From Bacillota bacterium (lineage in GTDB: Bacteria > Bacillota_A > Clostridia > Lachnospirales > Lachnospiraceae): 22,952 nt of DNA. The stretch lies in contig JAEZSL010000225.1 in assembly GCA_023443925.1 (NCBI GenBank), forward strand, positions 1 through 22,952. Reading direction: 5' to 3'. This document shows positions 6,972 through 14,516 of the stretch, in pieces; within the stretch, counting starts at the first letter, position 1; every line of letters begins with the position of its first letter. The notes under the pieces are model-generated. The model was not told the DNA's origin. It made no database searches and saw nothing but the letters and a program-made list of their open reading frames with translations. A program made the translations under genes and the position numbers.

Positions 6972-9026
6972 CTACAGCGTTCCCATATCAAAAAAATTAA
7001 TACGCCTGGCCAATAAGGGGTTCTCCTTAAGTATACCGTCCAGTTCCTGGCCGGTTAAGCTTTTGGCGGCTTCATTGGCTTTCATTAATACCGAAGCATC
7101 ATTATAGATATCACCAATACGGAATTCCATGTCACCGCTCTGCCTGATGCCAAACATATCTCCGGGACCTCTTAACTTTAAATCCTCCCCTGCAATATAA
7201 AAGCCATCATTGGACCGGTTTAAAATATCCAGTCTTTCTCTGGTTTCCCTGGAGCCGGAACCACTGACTAAAATACAGTAGGACTGGTGACTTCCTCTTC
7301 CGACCCTGCCCCTTAACTGGTGCAGCTGCGCCAGTCCGAAACGTTCCGCATTTTCTATCATCATTACTGTGGCATTTGGTACATTTACACCTACTTCTAC
7401 AACTGTAGTAGATACCAGAACCTGTATCTCCCCGTTAGAAAAACGCTCCATAATATCATTTTTTTCTTTCGGCTTCATTTTCCCGTGAAGATATTCCACT
7501 GTGATTTCCGGTGGCATAGCCTCCTTCAGCTTTTCCGTGTATTCTAAAACATTTTCCGCCTCAATGGTTTCACTTTCATCTACCATGGGGCATATGACAT
7601 AAGCCTGTCTTCCGTCGCTTACCTCCTTCGCTATAAAACGGTAAGCTGTGGGCCGGTAACCGGTATCTACCACACAGTTCTTAATGGGAAGCCGGTTAGC
7701 CGGTAATTCATCTACCACCGAGATATCCAGGTCCCCGTACAGGATAATAGCCAGGGTCCTTGGTATTGGCGTTGCACTCATAACAAGTATATGTGGATGA
7801 TCGCCCTTATCAGAGAGGGATTCCCGCTGCCTTACTCCAAAACGGTGCTGCTCGTCCGTAATGGCCAGTGCCAGCCTGTCATATTCTACTTTCTCCTGAA
7901 TCAAGGCATGCGTACCTATAATAATATCAGCCTCATGATTTTTTATTTTTTCATAAGCCTTCTTTTTTTCGGAAGCAGTCATAGAACCCACTAACAAAAC
8001 AGTACGAATTCCATACTCTGTAAACATACCGGTTATGGATTCATGATGCTGCTTCGCCAAAACTTCCGTAGGTACCATAAGACTGCCCTGGTAACCGTTT
8101 AAAGCTGTCATCAGCAGTGCAAGGGCTGCCAGAATGGTTTTCCCCGAACCAACATCCCCCTGGATCAGCCGGTTCATGGCATGGCAGCCGGTAAGATCTT
8201 TCTTGATCTCCTGCCAAACCTTGGTCTGGGCTTTTGTAAGCTCATACGGCAATTCACTAATAAACCGGCTGCAGGCTTCCATTTCTGCTATGTTAAAATC
8301 ATTGGTCCAGACCTTCTTTTTTTCTTTTAAGGCCTGAAGTGCCAAGGTGAATTGGAAAAACTCATCAAAGACCAGCCGGTTTCTGGCCTCTGACATGGTT
8401 TCCCGGCTCTTGGGAAAGTGGATTTCAGTAAGAGCATGTTTATAGGAAATCAAATTATAATCTTTGATGATCCGTTTCGGCATATAATCTCCGGATAAGT
8501 CCAACTGGTCCAGTGCAGTTTTTACAGCTTTAGAGATCGTATGGCTGGTTATTCCTGACGTAAGTGTATAAACCGGCTGCAATACATTCATTTTAATCCG
8601 GTATTCTTCCCTGGTATAGATACCCGGCTGTTCAATTACCAGTACGCCGTTTTTCCTTACTACCTTGCCACGGAATATGAAATGATATCCCATGCGGAGT
8701 TTATTTTTTAAAAAAGGCATATTAAACCAGCTTAAGTTAAGCATTCCACTGGTATCTTTAACGCGGCAGGCCAAAATTTTCAGATTACGCACCTGCTTGG
8801 CTTGTACCGTCGTAATAACGGAGGCTTCTATGGAAACTATCTTACCTTCCGTAATTTCTGTGATTGGTATCGGCCCTTCAAATACATCGTAAGCCCTGGG
8901 ATAATGTCTGATAATATCTTCAACGGTATGGAGCCCCATTTTATTAAAATCACGTTCTGTTTTCTCGCCAATCCCTTTTATTGTCCTAAGGGGATCTGCA
9001 TAACTCATTAACCTGCTGTCTTTCAT
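6972..9026 (-). CDS. recG: ATP-dependent DNA helicase RecG
   Basis: 684 residues from the chosen start. RecG remodels stalled replication forks and branch-migrates Holliday junctions. Order of parts: N-terminal wedge/OB domain (ITEGKIVSIEASV, then the GYHFIFRGKV strand), Walker A GDVGSGKT (290-297), the RecG-specific DEQH box (391-394), SATPIPRT, and the helicase C-terminal motif QLRGRVGRG (570-578), ending with the usual LARRINF tail. The frame is open to an ATG at 9125, but AAGGA there touches the ATG directly. AAAGGG lies 6 nt before the ATG at 9026, which also gives normal RecG length; an ATG at 9008 is a third option. It lies downstream of the fakA operon terminator, so it is probably expressed from a promoter in 9130-9290. 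Confidence 0.96.
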   Translation of the reverse strand: MKDSRLMSYADPLRTIKGIGEKTERDFNKMGLHTVEDIIRHYPRAYDVFEGPIPITEITEGKIVSIEASVITTVQAKQVRNLKILACRVKDTSGMLNLSWFNMPFLKNKLRMGYHFIFRGKVVRKNGVLVIEQPGIYTREEYRIKMNVLQPVYTLTSGITSHTISKAVKTALDQLDLSGDYMPKRIIKDYNLISYKHALTEIHFPKSRETMSEARNRLVFDEFFQFTLALQALKEKKKVWTNDFNIAEMEACSRFISELPYELTKAQTKVWQEIKKDLTGCHAMNRLIQGDVGSGKTILAALALLMTALNGYQGSLMVPTEVLAKQHHESITGMFTEYGIRTVLLVGSMTASEKKKAYEKIKNHEADIIIGTHALIQEKVEYDRLALAITDEQHRFGVRQRESLSDKGDHPHILVMSATPIPRTLAIILYGDLDISVVDELPANRLPIKNCVVDTGYRPTAYRFIAKEVSDGRQAYVICPMVDESETIEAENVLEYTEKLKEAMPPEITVEYLHGKMKPKEKNDIMERFSNGEIQVLVSTTVVEVGVNVPNATVMMIENAERFGLAQLHQLRGRVGRGSHQSYCILVSGSGSRETRERLDILNRSNDGFYIAGEDLKLRGPGDMFGIRQSGDMEFRIGDIYNDASVLMKANEAAKSLTGQELDGILKENPLLARRINFFDMGTL

Positions 9027-9144
9027 AGAATACCCTTTGCCTACACCTCTGCTCACAGGGGTGTTATTTGCCACAGAATATAATGTAAAACAAGTTTCAC
9101 ATGTGAAAGAATATAAATGCGGCATTCCTTTCTTTTATATTTTT

Positions 9145-9249
9145 TTAGTAGGATTCGAGTGTTGAAAGGTCAATTTTGTGTTTTGAATGAATACGAGCGT
9201 ATATATAAAATACATGTAGAGAGACCTTTTGACACCCGAATCTTAGTAG
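9145..9249. repeat. MITE-like element: 20-bp imperfect inverted repeats with 7-bp flanking direct repeats
   Basis: Left arm 9152-9171 and right arm 9223-9242 are inverted copies agreeing at 17 of 20 positions (GATTCGAGTGTTGAAAGGTC on the left). TTAGTAG occurs immediately outside both arms (9145-9151 and 9243-9249), as expected of a target-site duplication around a 91-bp insertion. The 51-nt interior carries no gene. A second pairing is possible with 9253-9283, so a regulatory RNA fold in the recG leader is the alternative reading. Confidence 0.5.
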
Positions 9250-9296
9250 GTAATTGCGAAACACCAAAATTATACTCGCATCCTAATCACATAAAT

Positions 9297-9340
9297 AAAA
9301 AAAGAGCCTTCGCTTATGCCGGCTGCCGGCATACTGCTCT
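9297..9340 (-). terminator. intrinsic terminator of the Asp23-fakA operon
   Basis: On the minus strand AGAGC (9340-9336) pairs with GCTCT (9307-9303). Inside is a second perfect hairpin of 9-nt arms TATGCCGGC / GCCGGCATA with a minimal loop, and a run of seven T follows the outer stem. It lies about 86 nt beyond the fakA stop. Confidence 0.75.
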
Positions 9341-9425
9341 GGATGAAAAAGTTAATAACTGTCCATTCAGAGAGCTTTTCTAAGCCCGAAGATTCTTTTA
9401 TTATTCTGACGGTTAACGTACAGGA

Positions 9426-11108
9426 TTATTCTACCGACAGAACATAGTAGTAAATCGGCTGTCCGCCAAAATGTACTTCCACATCCAGGTCCGGATATTC
9501 ATCCCTGATAAGGTCTGCCAGCTGGCCGGCAATTTCTTCTGTAATATCCGCACCGTAATACAAGCTGATTAATTCCGAATCCTCATCTGCTAATCCTTTA
9601 ATTAAATTGAGTGTAGTTTCCGTAATATCCGTACCCACAGAGAGTATGGTCTTATCATCAAGTCCCATAATATTGCCCTGTTTTATTTCTTTTCCGTCAA
9701 TATTGGTATCTCTGACCGCATAAGTTACCTGACCGCTTTTTACCTTTTTCATCTCTTCGGTCATCCGTTTTTCATTCTCTTCCACCGATTTGTCATGAAC
9801 ATAGTTAATGATGGAGGTTATACCCTGCGGTATGGTTTTAGACGGAATAACTACTATCTTCTTATCCTCAGTCAAATCCTTGGCCTGCTGGGCAGCCAAA
9901 ATAATGTTACTGTTGTTGGGGAATATGAATATAGTTTCTGCGTTCACCTGATCAATTGCGGTTAACATATCCTCCGTACTTGGATTCATGGTCTGTCCGC
10001 CGGAGATAATATAATCTACGCCAAGGCCTTTAAAAATATCGTTAATACCATCACCGATAGATACCGAAATAAAACCGACTTCTTTTTTCGCAGTGGTAAC
10101 CGCTGCTTCTTTCTGCTTTTTACCTTCAACCTGTCCTGCTAATTTTTCCGCATCCTTGATCAAACGTTCCGTATGTTCTTCTCTCATATTGTCGATTTTC
10201 ATTTTTGACAAGGAACCATAGGTTAAGGCACGCTGAATGGCAAGTCCGGGATCATTGGTATGTACATGAACCTTGACAATGTCATCATCTGCCACAACCA
10301 CTAAGGAATCACCTATGGATTCCAGATAAGCTTTAAAATTCTGTTCAGTATCCAGGTTAAATTCTTTCTCCAGTACGATAATAAATTCCGTACAATAACC
10401 GAATTTTATGTCAGCTGTATCTATATTTTCATAATTAATAGCAGCTTCTGAATTTAACTTAACAACCGGAGCGGCTTCAAAATCCACTTCTTTTCCAAGC
10501 ATAACATCATAAGCACCTTTCACGATTTCCAAGAGGCCCTGTCCGCCGGAGTCAACTACACCTGCTTCTTTTAAAACCGGTAACAGTTCCGGCGTATGAG
10601 CAAGCACTTCTTCCATGTGTTTTATTACTTCCCGTCCGAAATATACCAAATCTTCTGTTTCGGTTACAAGCTGGGCTGCCTTTTCCGCGCCGCCTCTGGC
10701 TACGGTAAGAATCGTACCTTCCTTAGGCTTCATTACAGCTTTATATGCGGTTTCCACTGCTTTTTGAAAGGCATTGGCCATGATGGTTACATTTATTTCA
10801 TTAAAGTCCTTAATTTCCTTGGTAAATCCTCTGAATAACTGGGATAGGATAACACCGGAGTTACCCCTGGCACCCCGTAAGGAACCACTGGAAATAGCTT
10901 TTGCAAGCCCTTCGATGGTCGGATTCTCCATCTGGCTGACTTCCTTTGCCGCGGACATAATAGTCAAGGTCATATTAGTACCGGTGTCTCCATCCGGTAC
11001 AGGAAATACATTCAATTCATTGATATATTCTTTCTTACTTTCAATGCTCTTAGCTCCTCCCAAAAACATCTTCTTAAGAGTTAAAGCATCTATTGTCTTA
11101 ATAACCAC
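9426..11108 (-). CDS. fakA: fatty acid kinase catalytic subunit FakA (YloV, DAK2 domain)
   Basis: 560 residues. FakA phosphorylates fatty acids bound to FakB proteins, so exogenous acyl chains can enter phospholipid synthesis. The N-terminal DhaL/DAK2 kinase domain shows NVFPVPDGDTGTNM (33-46), whose aspartates bind Mg-ATP, and SLRGARGNSGVILSQ (76-90). The middle part (about 230-310) and the C-terminal DegV-like domain (from about 345) complete the usual FakA architecture and length. Translation starts at a GTG (11108), with AAGGAGG 9 nt upstream. It follows the Asp23-family gene by 32 nt in the same operon, as in many Firmicutes (yloU-yloV). The operon ends at the terminator at 9297-9340. 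The cognate fakB is not in the window. Confidence 0.93.
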   Translation of the reverse strand: MVIKTIDALTLKKMFLGGAKSIESKKEYINELNVFPVPDGDTGTNMTLTIMSAAKEVSQMENPTIEGLAKAISSGSLRGARGNSGVILSQLFRGFTKEIKDFNEINVTIMANAFQKAVETAYKAVMKPKEGTILTVARGGAEKAAQLVTETEDLVYFGREVIKHMEEVLAHTPELLPVLKEAGVVDSGGQGLLEIVKGAYDVMLGKEVDFEAAPVVKLNSEAAINYENIDTADIKFGYCTEFIIVLEKEFNLDTEQNFKAYLESIGDSLVVVADDDIVKVHVHTNDPGLAIQRALTYGSLSKMKIDNMREEHTERLIKDAEKLAGQVEGKKQKEAAVTTAKKEVGFISVSIGDGINDIFKGLGVDYIISGGQTMNPSTEDMLTAIDQVNAETIFIFPNNSNIILAAQQAKDLTEDKKIVVIPSKTIPQGITSIINYVHDKSVEENEKRMTEEMKKVKSGQVTYAVRDTNIDGKEIKQGNIMGLDDKTILSVGTDITETTLNLIKGLADEDSELISLYYGADITEEIAGQLADLIRDEYPDLDVEVHFGGQPIYYYVLSVE

Positions 11109-11140
11109 AAGTTTGTTCCTCCTTAAATGTAATACGTCCT

Positions 11141-11497
11141 TTAGTCTATGACTCTTACGCCTTCGACAAATATATTAATTTTAACAACTTCCATTCCGGT
11201 AAATTCCTCAACCTTGTATTTTACATTGCTGATCAGATTTTCAGCAACCGCTGAGATACTTACACCATAGGATACAATAATATGCAGATCAATTATTATC
11301 TTGTTATTGTCTACTGTAATATTTACGCCATGACTGAGACTTTCACGCTTTAAGAGCTTTACAAGACCGTCCTTTACACTGATAGATGCCATTCCCACAA
11401 CTCCAAAACACTCGACTGCAGAAGAACCGGCATATTTAGCCAATACGTCATTATCTATTGAAACTTCACCGATTTGTGTATTCATGTGCCCTTTCAT
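11141..11497 (-). CDS. Asp23/Gls24 family envelope protein (YloU-like)
   Basis: 118 residues, the usual length of YloU-type Asp23 proteins. Recognisable stretches are IGEVSIDNDVLAKYAGSSA (about 9-27), VGMASISV, and the C-terminal VKYKVEEFTGMEVVKINIFVEGV. Members are small cytoplasmic proteins linked to cell-envelope homeostasis, and in many Firmicutes they sit directly before fakA/yloV, as here. GGAGGG lies 5 nt before the ATG at 11497. It is the first gene of the operon, with a TATAAT about 80 nt upstream. Its molecular function is not settled. Confidence 0.95.
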   Translation of the reverse strand: MKGHMNTQIGEVSIDNDVLAKYAGSSAVECFGVVGMASISVKDGLVKLLKRESLSHGVNITVDNNKIIIDLHIIVSYGVSISAVAENLISNVKYKVEEFTGMEVVKINIFVEGVRVID

Positions 11498-11577
11498 AGG
11501 AACCCTCCAATTCTTTTAATTGTCCACATATGGAGTAGTCATAAAATACTACTGCTTATATGCTTCCATTCATTACT

Positions 11578-11583
11578 ATTATA
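11578..11583 (-). promoter_or_regulatory. -10 box of the Asp23-fakA operon
   Basis: A perfect TATAAT on the minus strand, about 80 nt before the Asp23-family start. The -35 region is A-rich and does not match TTGACA well. Confidence 0.45.
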
Positions 11584-11791
11584 CCCTTTTTTTTAATAAA
11601 ATGGAATACTTATTTTAAATTCTACATTTTCTATATTATAAAGGTCATTTTCTTTTATATTATTCCACCATTTACCATTTTTATAATTTTAACCTGATTT
11701 TCACCCTTTTCAAAGCTTTTACTATAAAAATTTTATTTGTGAAATAAAGAAAAAATCCAAAGCATATATTGTTATTATAATTAACGGATTT

Positions 11792-11820
11792 TTAACCGGT
11801 ATGTATTAAACTGTTATAAA
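11792..11820 (+). promoter_or_regulatory. possible promoter of the 46-residue membrane protein gene
   Basis: TTAACC (11792-11797) and TATAAA (11815-11820) with a 17-nt spacer on the plus strand, about 86 nt before the start codon. The -10 is one base from consensus, the -35 two or more. The rest of the 11498-11905 gap is AT-rich and holds nothing else recognisable. Confidence 0.4.
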
Positions 11821-11905
11821 ATGATTGCCAATTACCGCAAGGATAACAGACGGAATTAATTCATCCTGATTATAGGTGCTGAAAAATGCACAGATGGGAG
11901 TCAAT

Positions 11906-12046
11906 ATGAAAAGAATGATTGGTTTTATACTATTCTGGGTTGCTATCGGCATGACTATCATGCTGTTTATTACCAACGGCATTTTGGCAGTCTGCATTAT
12001 TATCCTTTTTTTAGTTCTAGGATATAATCTGTTTACTTCCTGCTGA
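11906..12046 (+). CDS. 46-residue hydrophobic membrane protein
   Basis: The frame starts MKRMIGFILFWVAIG and ends LGYNLFTSC. Two hydrophobic stretches (about 4-23 and 26-43) separated by TNG suggest a small two-span membrane hairpin with the charged KR at the N-terminus. GGGAG sits 5 nt before the ATG, and a plausible promoter lies upstream. It is the only plus-strand gene among minus-strand neighbours here, convergent with rpmB, and both seem to share the terminator at 12052-12152. I have a sense that similar short membrane proteins occur in Lachnospiraceae, but I cannot name a family. Function unknown. Confidence 0.68.
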   Translation: MKRMIGFILFWVAIGMTIMLFITNGILAVCIIILFLVLGYNLFTSC

Positions 12047-12051
12047 TACCA

Positions 12052-12152
12052 AAAAAACCTGTCTCAAAACTTCAAGCCACTGCCTTTCTGGTAGGATCAA
12101 TAAAATCCTATACACTAAGGCTGATGACGTTAAGTTCTGGGACAGGTTTTTT
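12052..12152. terminator. long nested bidirectional terminator between convergent genes
   Basis: Arms 12052-12072 and 12132-12152 are complementary over 21 positions with two non-Watson-Crick pairs, beginning AAAAAACCTGTC on one side and ending GACAGGTTTTTT on the other. Inside are a smaller AGCC/GGCT stem and a TAGGAT/ATCCTA hairpin. A-tracts and T-tracts at the ends allow termination in both directions, serving the small membrane protein gene (plus) and rpmB (minus). The 101-bp palindromic form could also be a relic of a small mobile element, but no flanking duplication is clear. Confidence 0.65.
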
Positions 12153-12169
12153 CATAAAATTTCTTAAAA

Positions 12170-12355
12170 TTATGCTCTTTCTACTTTACCGGATCTGAGA
12201 CATGAAGTACATACATAAGTCTTCTTTGCTGCACCGTTAACGATAATTTTAACAGATTTTACATTTGCTTTCCACATCTTGTTAGATCTTCTATGAGAAT
12301 GACTCACAGCATTTCCAAAGTGAGCACTTTTTTCACAAATTGCACATTTAGCCAT
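12170..12355 (-). CDS. rpmB: 50S ribosomal protein L28
   Basis: 61 residues, full length for bL28. Starts MAKCAICEKSAHFGNAVSHS and contains the typical RRSNKMWKANVK block. Two CxxC pairs (C4/C7 and the C-terminal CTSC) mark the zinc-binding form of bL28. GGGAGGTG lies 7 nt before the ATG. It has its own promoter (12408-12436). Proximity to the Asp23-fakA-recG cluster is conserved in Firmicutes, although in Bacillus subtilis rpmB is oriented differently. Confidence 0.98.
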   Translation of the reverse strand: MAKCAICEKSAHFGNAVSHSHRRSNKMWKANVKSVKIIVNGAAKKTYVCTSCLRSGKVERA

Positions 12356-12407
12356 TTAAAGCACCTCCCTAGGTTTATTTTAAGTCGCACGACCTGCAAA
12401 CAAATCT

Positions 12408-12436
12408 ATTTTAGCAGAATAAGACAGATATTGCAA
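12408..12436 (-). promoter_or_regulatory. sigma-A promoter of rpmB
   Basis: TTGCAA (12436-12431) and TAAAAT (12413-12408) on the minus strand with a 17-nt spacer, each close to consensus. The predicted leader is about 45 nt, ending in the strong rpmB ribosome binding site. Confidence 0.7.
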
Positions 12437-12471
12437 GATAAATTTTAAACTTTTGTAAGTAACCAAACAAT

Positions 12472-12879
12472 TTAGTCATTACTGTATGTTTTTGAGTTTA
12501 AAACATCATTTACCTTATCCGTCACATCTTCCTCTTTCTCTTTGTCCTTTTTAAATTTGTTAATAAATTCCGGCACCATATCCAAAATCTTTGTAATGCT
12601 ATCCTGGTTCTTAACATTCACCAGCTTGGCAGTTCCGTCCTTTATTACTAATACGGCACTGGGAGTCATCTTTCCGCCCATACCGCCGCCGGCATTATTT
12701 TTGCTGGTATCTTTTGAGAACGCACCGGCTCCCACACCAAAGCTTACATCAACAAGGGGCAGGATAATGGTTCCATCGTCAAACTTAACCGCATCTCCAA
12801 CCACAGTCTTCGTGGTTATAAAACTATCCATTCCTTTAAATAATGATTCTACCGTCGAATTGAAATTATTTTCACCCAT
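12472..12879 (-). CDS. gerW: GerW (YtfJ) family sporulation protein
   Basis: 135 residues. The family core is clear: the conserved IILPLVDVSFGVGAGAF segment (about 38-54), a glycine-rich turn, then GGKMTPSAVLVI (68-79), followed by a charged tail (KFKKDKEKEEDVTDK). In Bacillus GerW is made in the forespore and is needed for germination through particular receptors; its biochemical action is not known. The ATG at 12879 overlaps the stop codon of the DUF2953 gene by one base (TAATG), with AAGGAGG upstream inside that gene, so the two are translationally coupled. This pairing is the ytfI-ytfJ arrangement known from Bacillus. Confidence 0.95.
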   Translation of the reverse strand: MGENNFNSTVESLFKGMDSFITTKTVVGDAVKFDDGTIILPLVDVSFGVGAGAFSKDTSKNNAGGGMGGKMTPSAVLVIKDGTAKLVNVKNQDSITKILDMVPEFINKFKKDKEKEEDVTDKVNDVLNSKTYSND

Positions 12880-14012
12880 TATAAATCCTCCTTAAGAGTT
12901 TTAAAGTTTTTCAGTAAGTTTCTAAAATTCTTATCCAAAACAAGCTGTATACCTATTATTAGTAATGTGAATAATCTTATTCTTCCTGCACAGTCCAGGT
13001 TACCTTTTAATATCTCTTCTTCAAAATTCGGAATAATCCGTACGGACTTTCCGTAGAAACTGTAAAACACCGCTAATACACCCAATGCCTGTCCCGTAGT
13101 ACATGGATCTCCGGTTCCGAATTCCACTTCAGCCTTTAATCTGGTTGGGCGGACATGCTTAAGTATTCTTTTAATGGTTACAAACGATTTTGACAACGCT
13201 TTTTTATTATCGTCTTCATTTAAAAATTCTTTAATCTTGTCCCATTTTCCGATAAGCTCCTGTGCTTTGTGCCACAGCTTACGTATATTGTCCAGCAGAT
13301 TACGCAATCGGTTTCTTATGTTGAGAAAGAACTCCCTGATTTTAAGAAAGAATTCTTTAATCCTTGCAAATATGCTTTTTTTAGGTTCTTCTAACTCATC
13401 CTCATTCAAATCATACTCAAAGTCATCGCTGGTATAACTGCTTGGTATCTCCGCTGCCTTTAGCTCAGGTTCTCTTTCATATTTGCCAGGCCAGGCTATT
13501 ATTTCAGCGCTATTGAGCTCACCTTTGTTCTGTTTTCTCTCCTTAGCAGCCTCTGTATTCTCTACTCTGCTTTCCGGATGGAGCGCTATATTTTCGCTTT
13601 TGATATCTTCGGCTTCCTTTTTTACTACAGTTTCCTTGTATTCTTCGGCTTCCTTATATTCTTTGGCTTCCTTTTTTTCAACAAGTCTCTTTGCAGGTTT
13701 TTGAGGCGGTTTCGTCATTCTTTTTTTAGGACTCTGCTTTTTTTCTCTTGGATTGGAACTGTCATAAAATATTTTACCAAATAACCGAAGCCTTATGATA
13801 AGCTGTTCATCCAGATAAGTTACCCGGATATAAAGCAGGCGGAACAGCCAGCTTACCTTTCCTTCAGCCCTTAATTCATTTAGATTATCGGCCCTGATTC
13901 CATACCGGATCGGAACAAATAATACAAGCAGTATGAGAAAAATCAATAATCCCAATATGGAGGCAAGAAGGATTCCGATTATTTTTAAAAGGACTAAAAC
14001 AATATGGAGCAT
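12879..14012 (-). CDS. DUF2953 membrane-anchored protein (YtfI-like)
   Basis: 377 residues. One strongly hydrophobic N-terminal segment (about 5-34) anchors the protein. A Lys/Glu-rich low-complexity stretch (about 90-165, with repeated KEAKEYKEAEEYKE units) and an amphipathic helical region (about 215-260) follow. The DUF2953 domain lies near the C-terminus (about 288-352: PTRLKAEVEFGTGDP, ALGVLAVFYSFYG, LDCAGRIRLFTLL). The internal charged expansion makes it longer than typical YtfI. It is coupled to gerW, so a role in sporulation or germination is inferred. DUF2953 itself has no known function. It starts 38 nt after the small unknown gene at 14051-14365, probably in the same operon. Confidence 0.85.
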   Translation of the reverse strand: MLHIVLVLLKIIGILLASILGLLIFLILLVLFVPIRYGIRADNLNELRAEGKVSWLFRLLYIRVTYLDEQLIIRLRLFGKIFYDSSNPREKKQSPKKRMTKPPQKPAKRLVEKKEAKEYKEAEEYKETVVKKEAEDIKSENIALHPESRVENTEAAKERKQNKGELNSAEIIAWPGKYEREPELKAAEIPSSYTSDDFEYDLNEDELEEPKKSIFARIKEFFLKIREFFLNIRNRLRNLLDNIRKLWHKAQELIGKWDKIKEFLNEDDNKKALSKSFVTIKRILKHVRPTRLKAEVEFGTGDPCTTGQALGVLAVFYSFYGKSVRIIPNFEEEILKGNLDCAGRIRLFTLLIIGIQLVLDKNFRNLLKNFKTLKEDL

Positions 14013-14050
14013 AGATTCCTGGTTTCCTCCTTCTGGTACTCTTGCTTAAA

Positions 14051-14365
14051 CTAAGCTAAAAAATATTCCCTGACCCGGAAATTCCCGGTTTCGTTATATA
14101 TTTCTACCAGCATATCCTTTACCAGCAGTTTAGCCTGTCCCCTGGAACCAGCCAGTCCTAGTACCGTTATTTCCTGCTTTGTATAATACGGAAATAGTAA
14201 TTCATTGGCATTGATAATATCAAACAGATTAAGGGAATTCGCTGAGAAGGTTATACAGTATACCTCAAAGGTTATTTCGCCTTTCTCAATGGCGTTCATG
14301 GTTCTGATCTTTTTCTTCTGTTTGAAATCACTACTGAAATATAGTTTCGCCGCCCATTTTATCAT
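14051..14365 (-). CDS. conserved small protein of unknown function
   Basis: 104 residues from the chosen start, beginning MIKWAAKLYFSSDFKQKKK. Not recognised. No signal peptide or membrane segment; it is a mixed alpha/beta sequence with a basic N-terminal third and a central FEVYCITFSANSLNLFDIINA stretch. The frame is open to an ATG at 14419, but that has no ribosome binding site, while AGGTG lies 8 nt before the ATG at 14365. Extended -10 TGGTATAAT lies about 120 nt upstream. Being first in a likely operon with the DUF2953-gerW pair, it may act in sporulation, but this is only guilt by association. Confidence 0.78.
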   Translation of the reverse strand: MIKWAAKLYFSSDFKQKKKIRTMNAIEKGEITFEVYCITFSANSLNLFDIINANELLFPYYTKQEITVLGLAGSRGQAKLLVKDMLVEIYNETGNFRVREYFLA

Positions 14366-14483
14366 AGTATCAGCACCTGTCTTCCACAAAAATCCCAGTT
14401 TTAATATAAGTATACGCATAAAACAATGGTCATTAAAATCCTGGAATTACAATATTTACACAATTTTTCCTATGCCATATTCC

Positions 14484-14492
14484 ATTATACCA
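14484..14492 (-). promoter_or_regulatory. extended -10 promoter of the 104-residue gene / DUF2953 / gerW operon
   Basis: Minus-strand TGGTATAAT (14492-14484) is a perfect extended -10 (TGnTATAAT). No good -35 is visible, which extended -10 promoters tolerate. It lies just past the stop of the 484-residue gene, so it separates the two transcription units. Confidence 0.5.
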
Positions 14493-14516
14493 CAATTTTA
14501 CATAAAAAATACAGAA

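Noticed and set aside
9027..9125. 33-residue N-terminal extension of RecG from the ATG at 9125
   Set aside because: The purine-rich site touches the ATG, and the extra residues do not match the usual RecG N-terminus; AAAGGG before 9026 is better placed.
9117..9383. 88-codon plus-strand open frame between recG and fakA
   Set aside because: It runs through both arms of the MITE-like repeat and the fakA terminator hairpin, has no ribosome binding site, and resembles no protein.
11806..11997. 63-codon minus-strand frame opposite the small membrane protein
   Set aside because: No ribosome binding site. It is the antisense of the better supported plus-strand gene.
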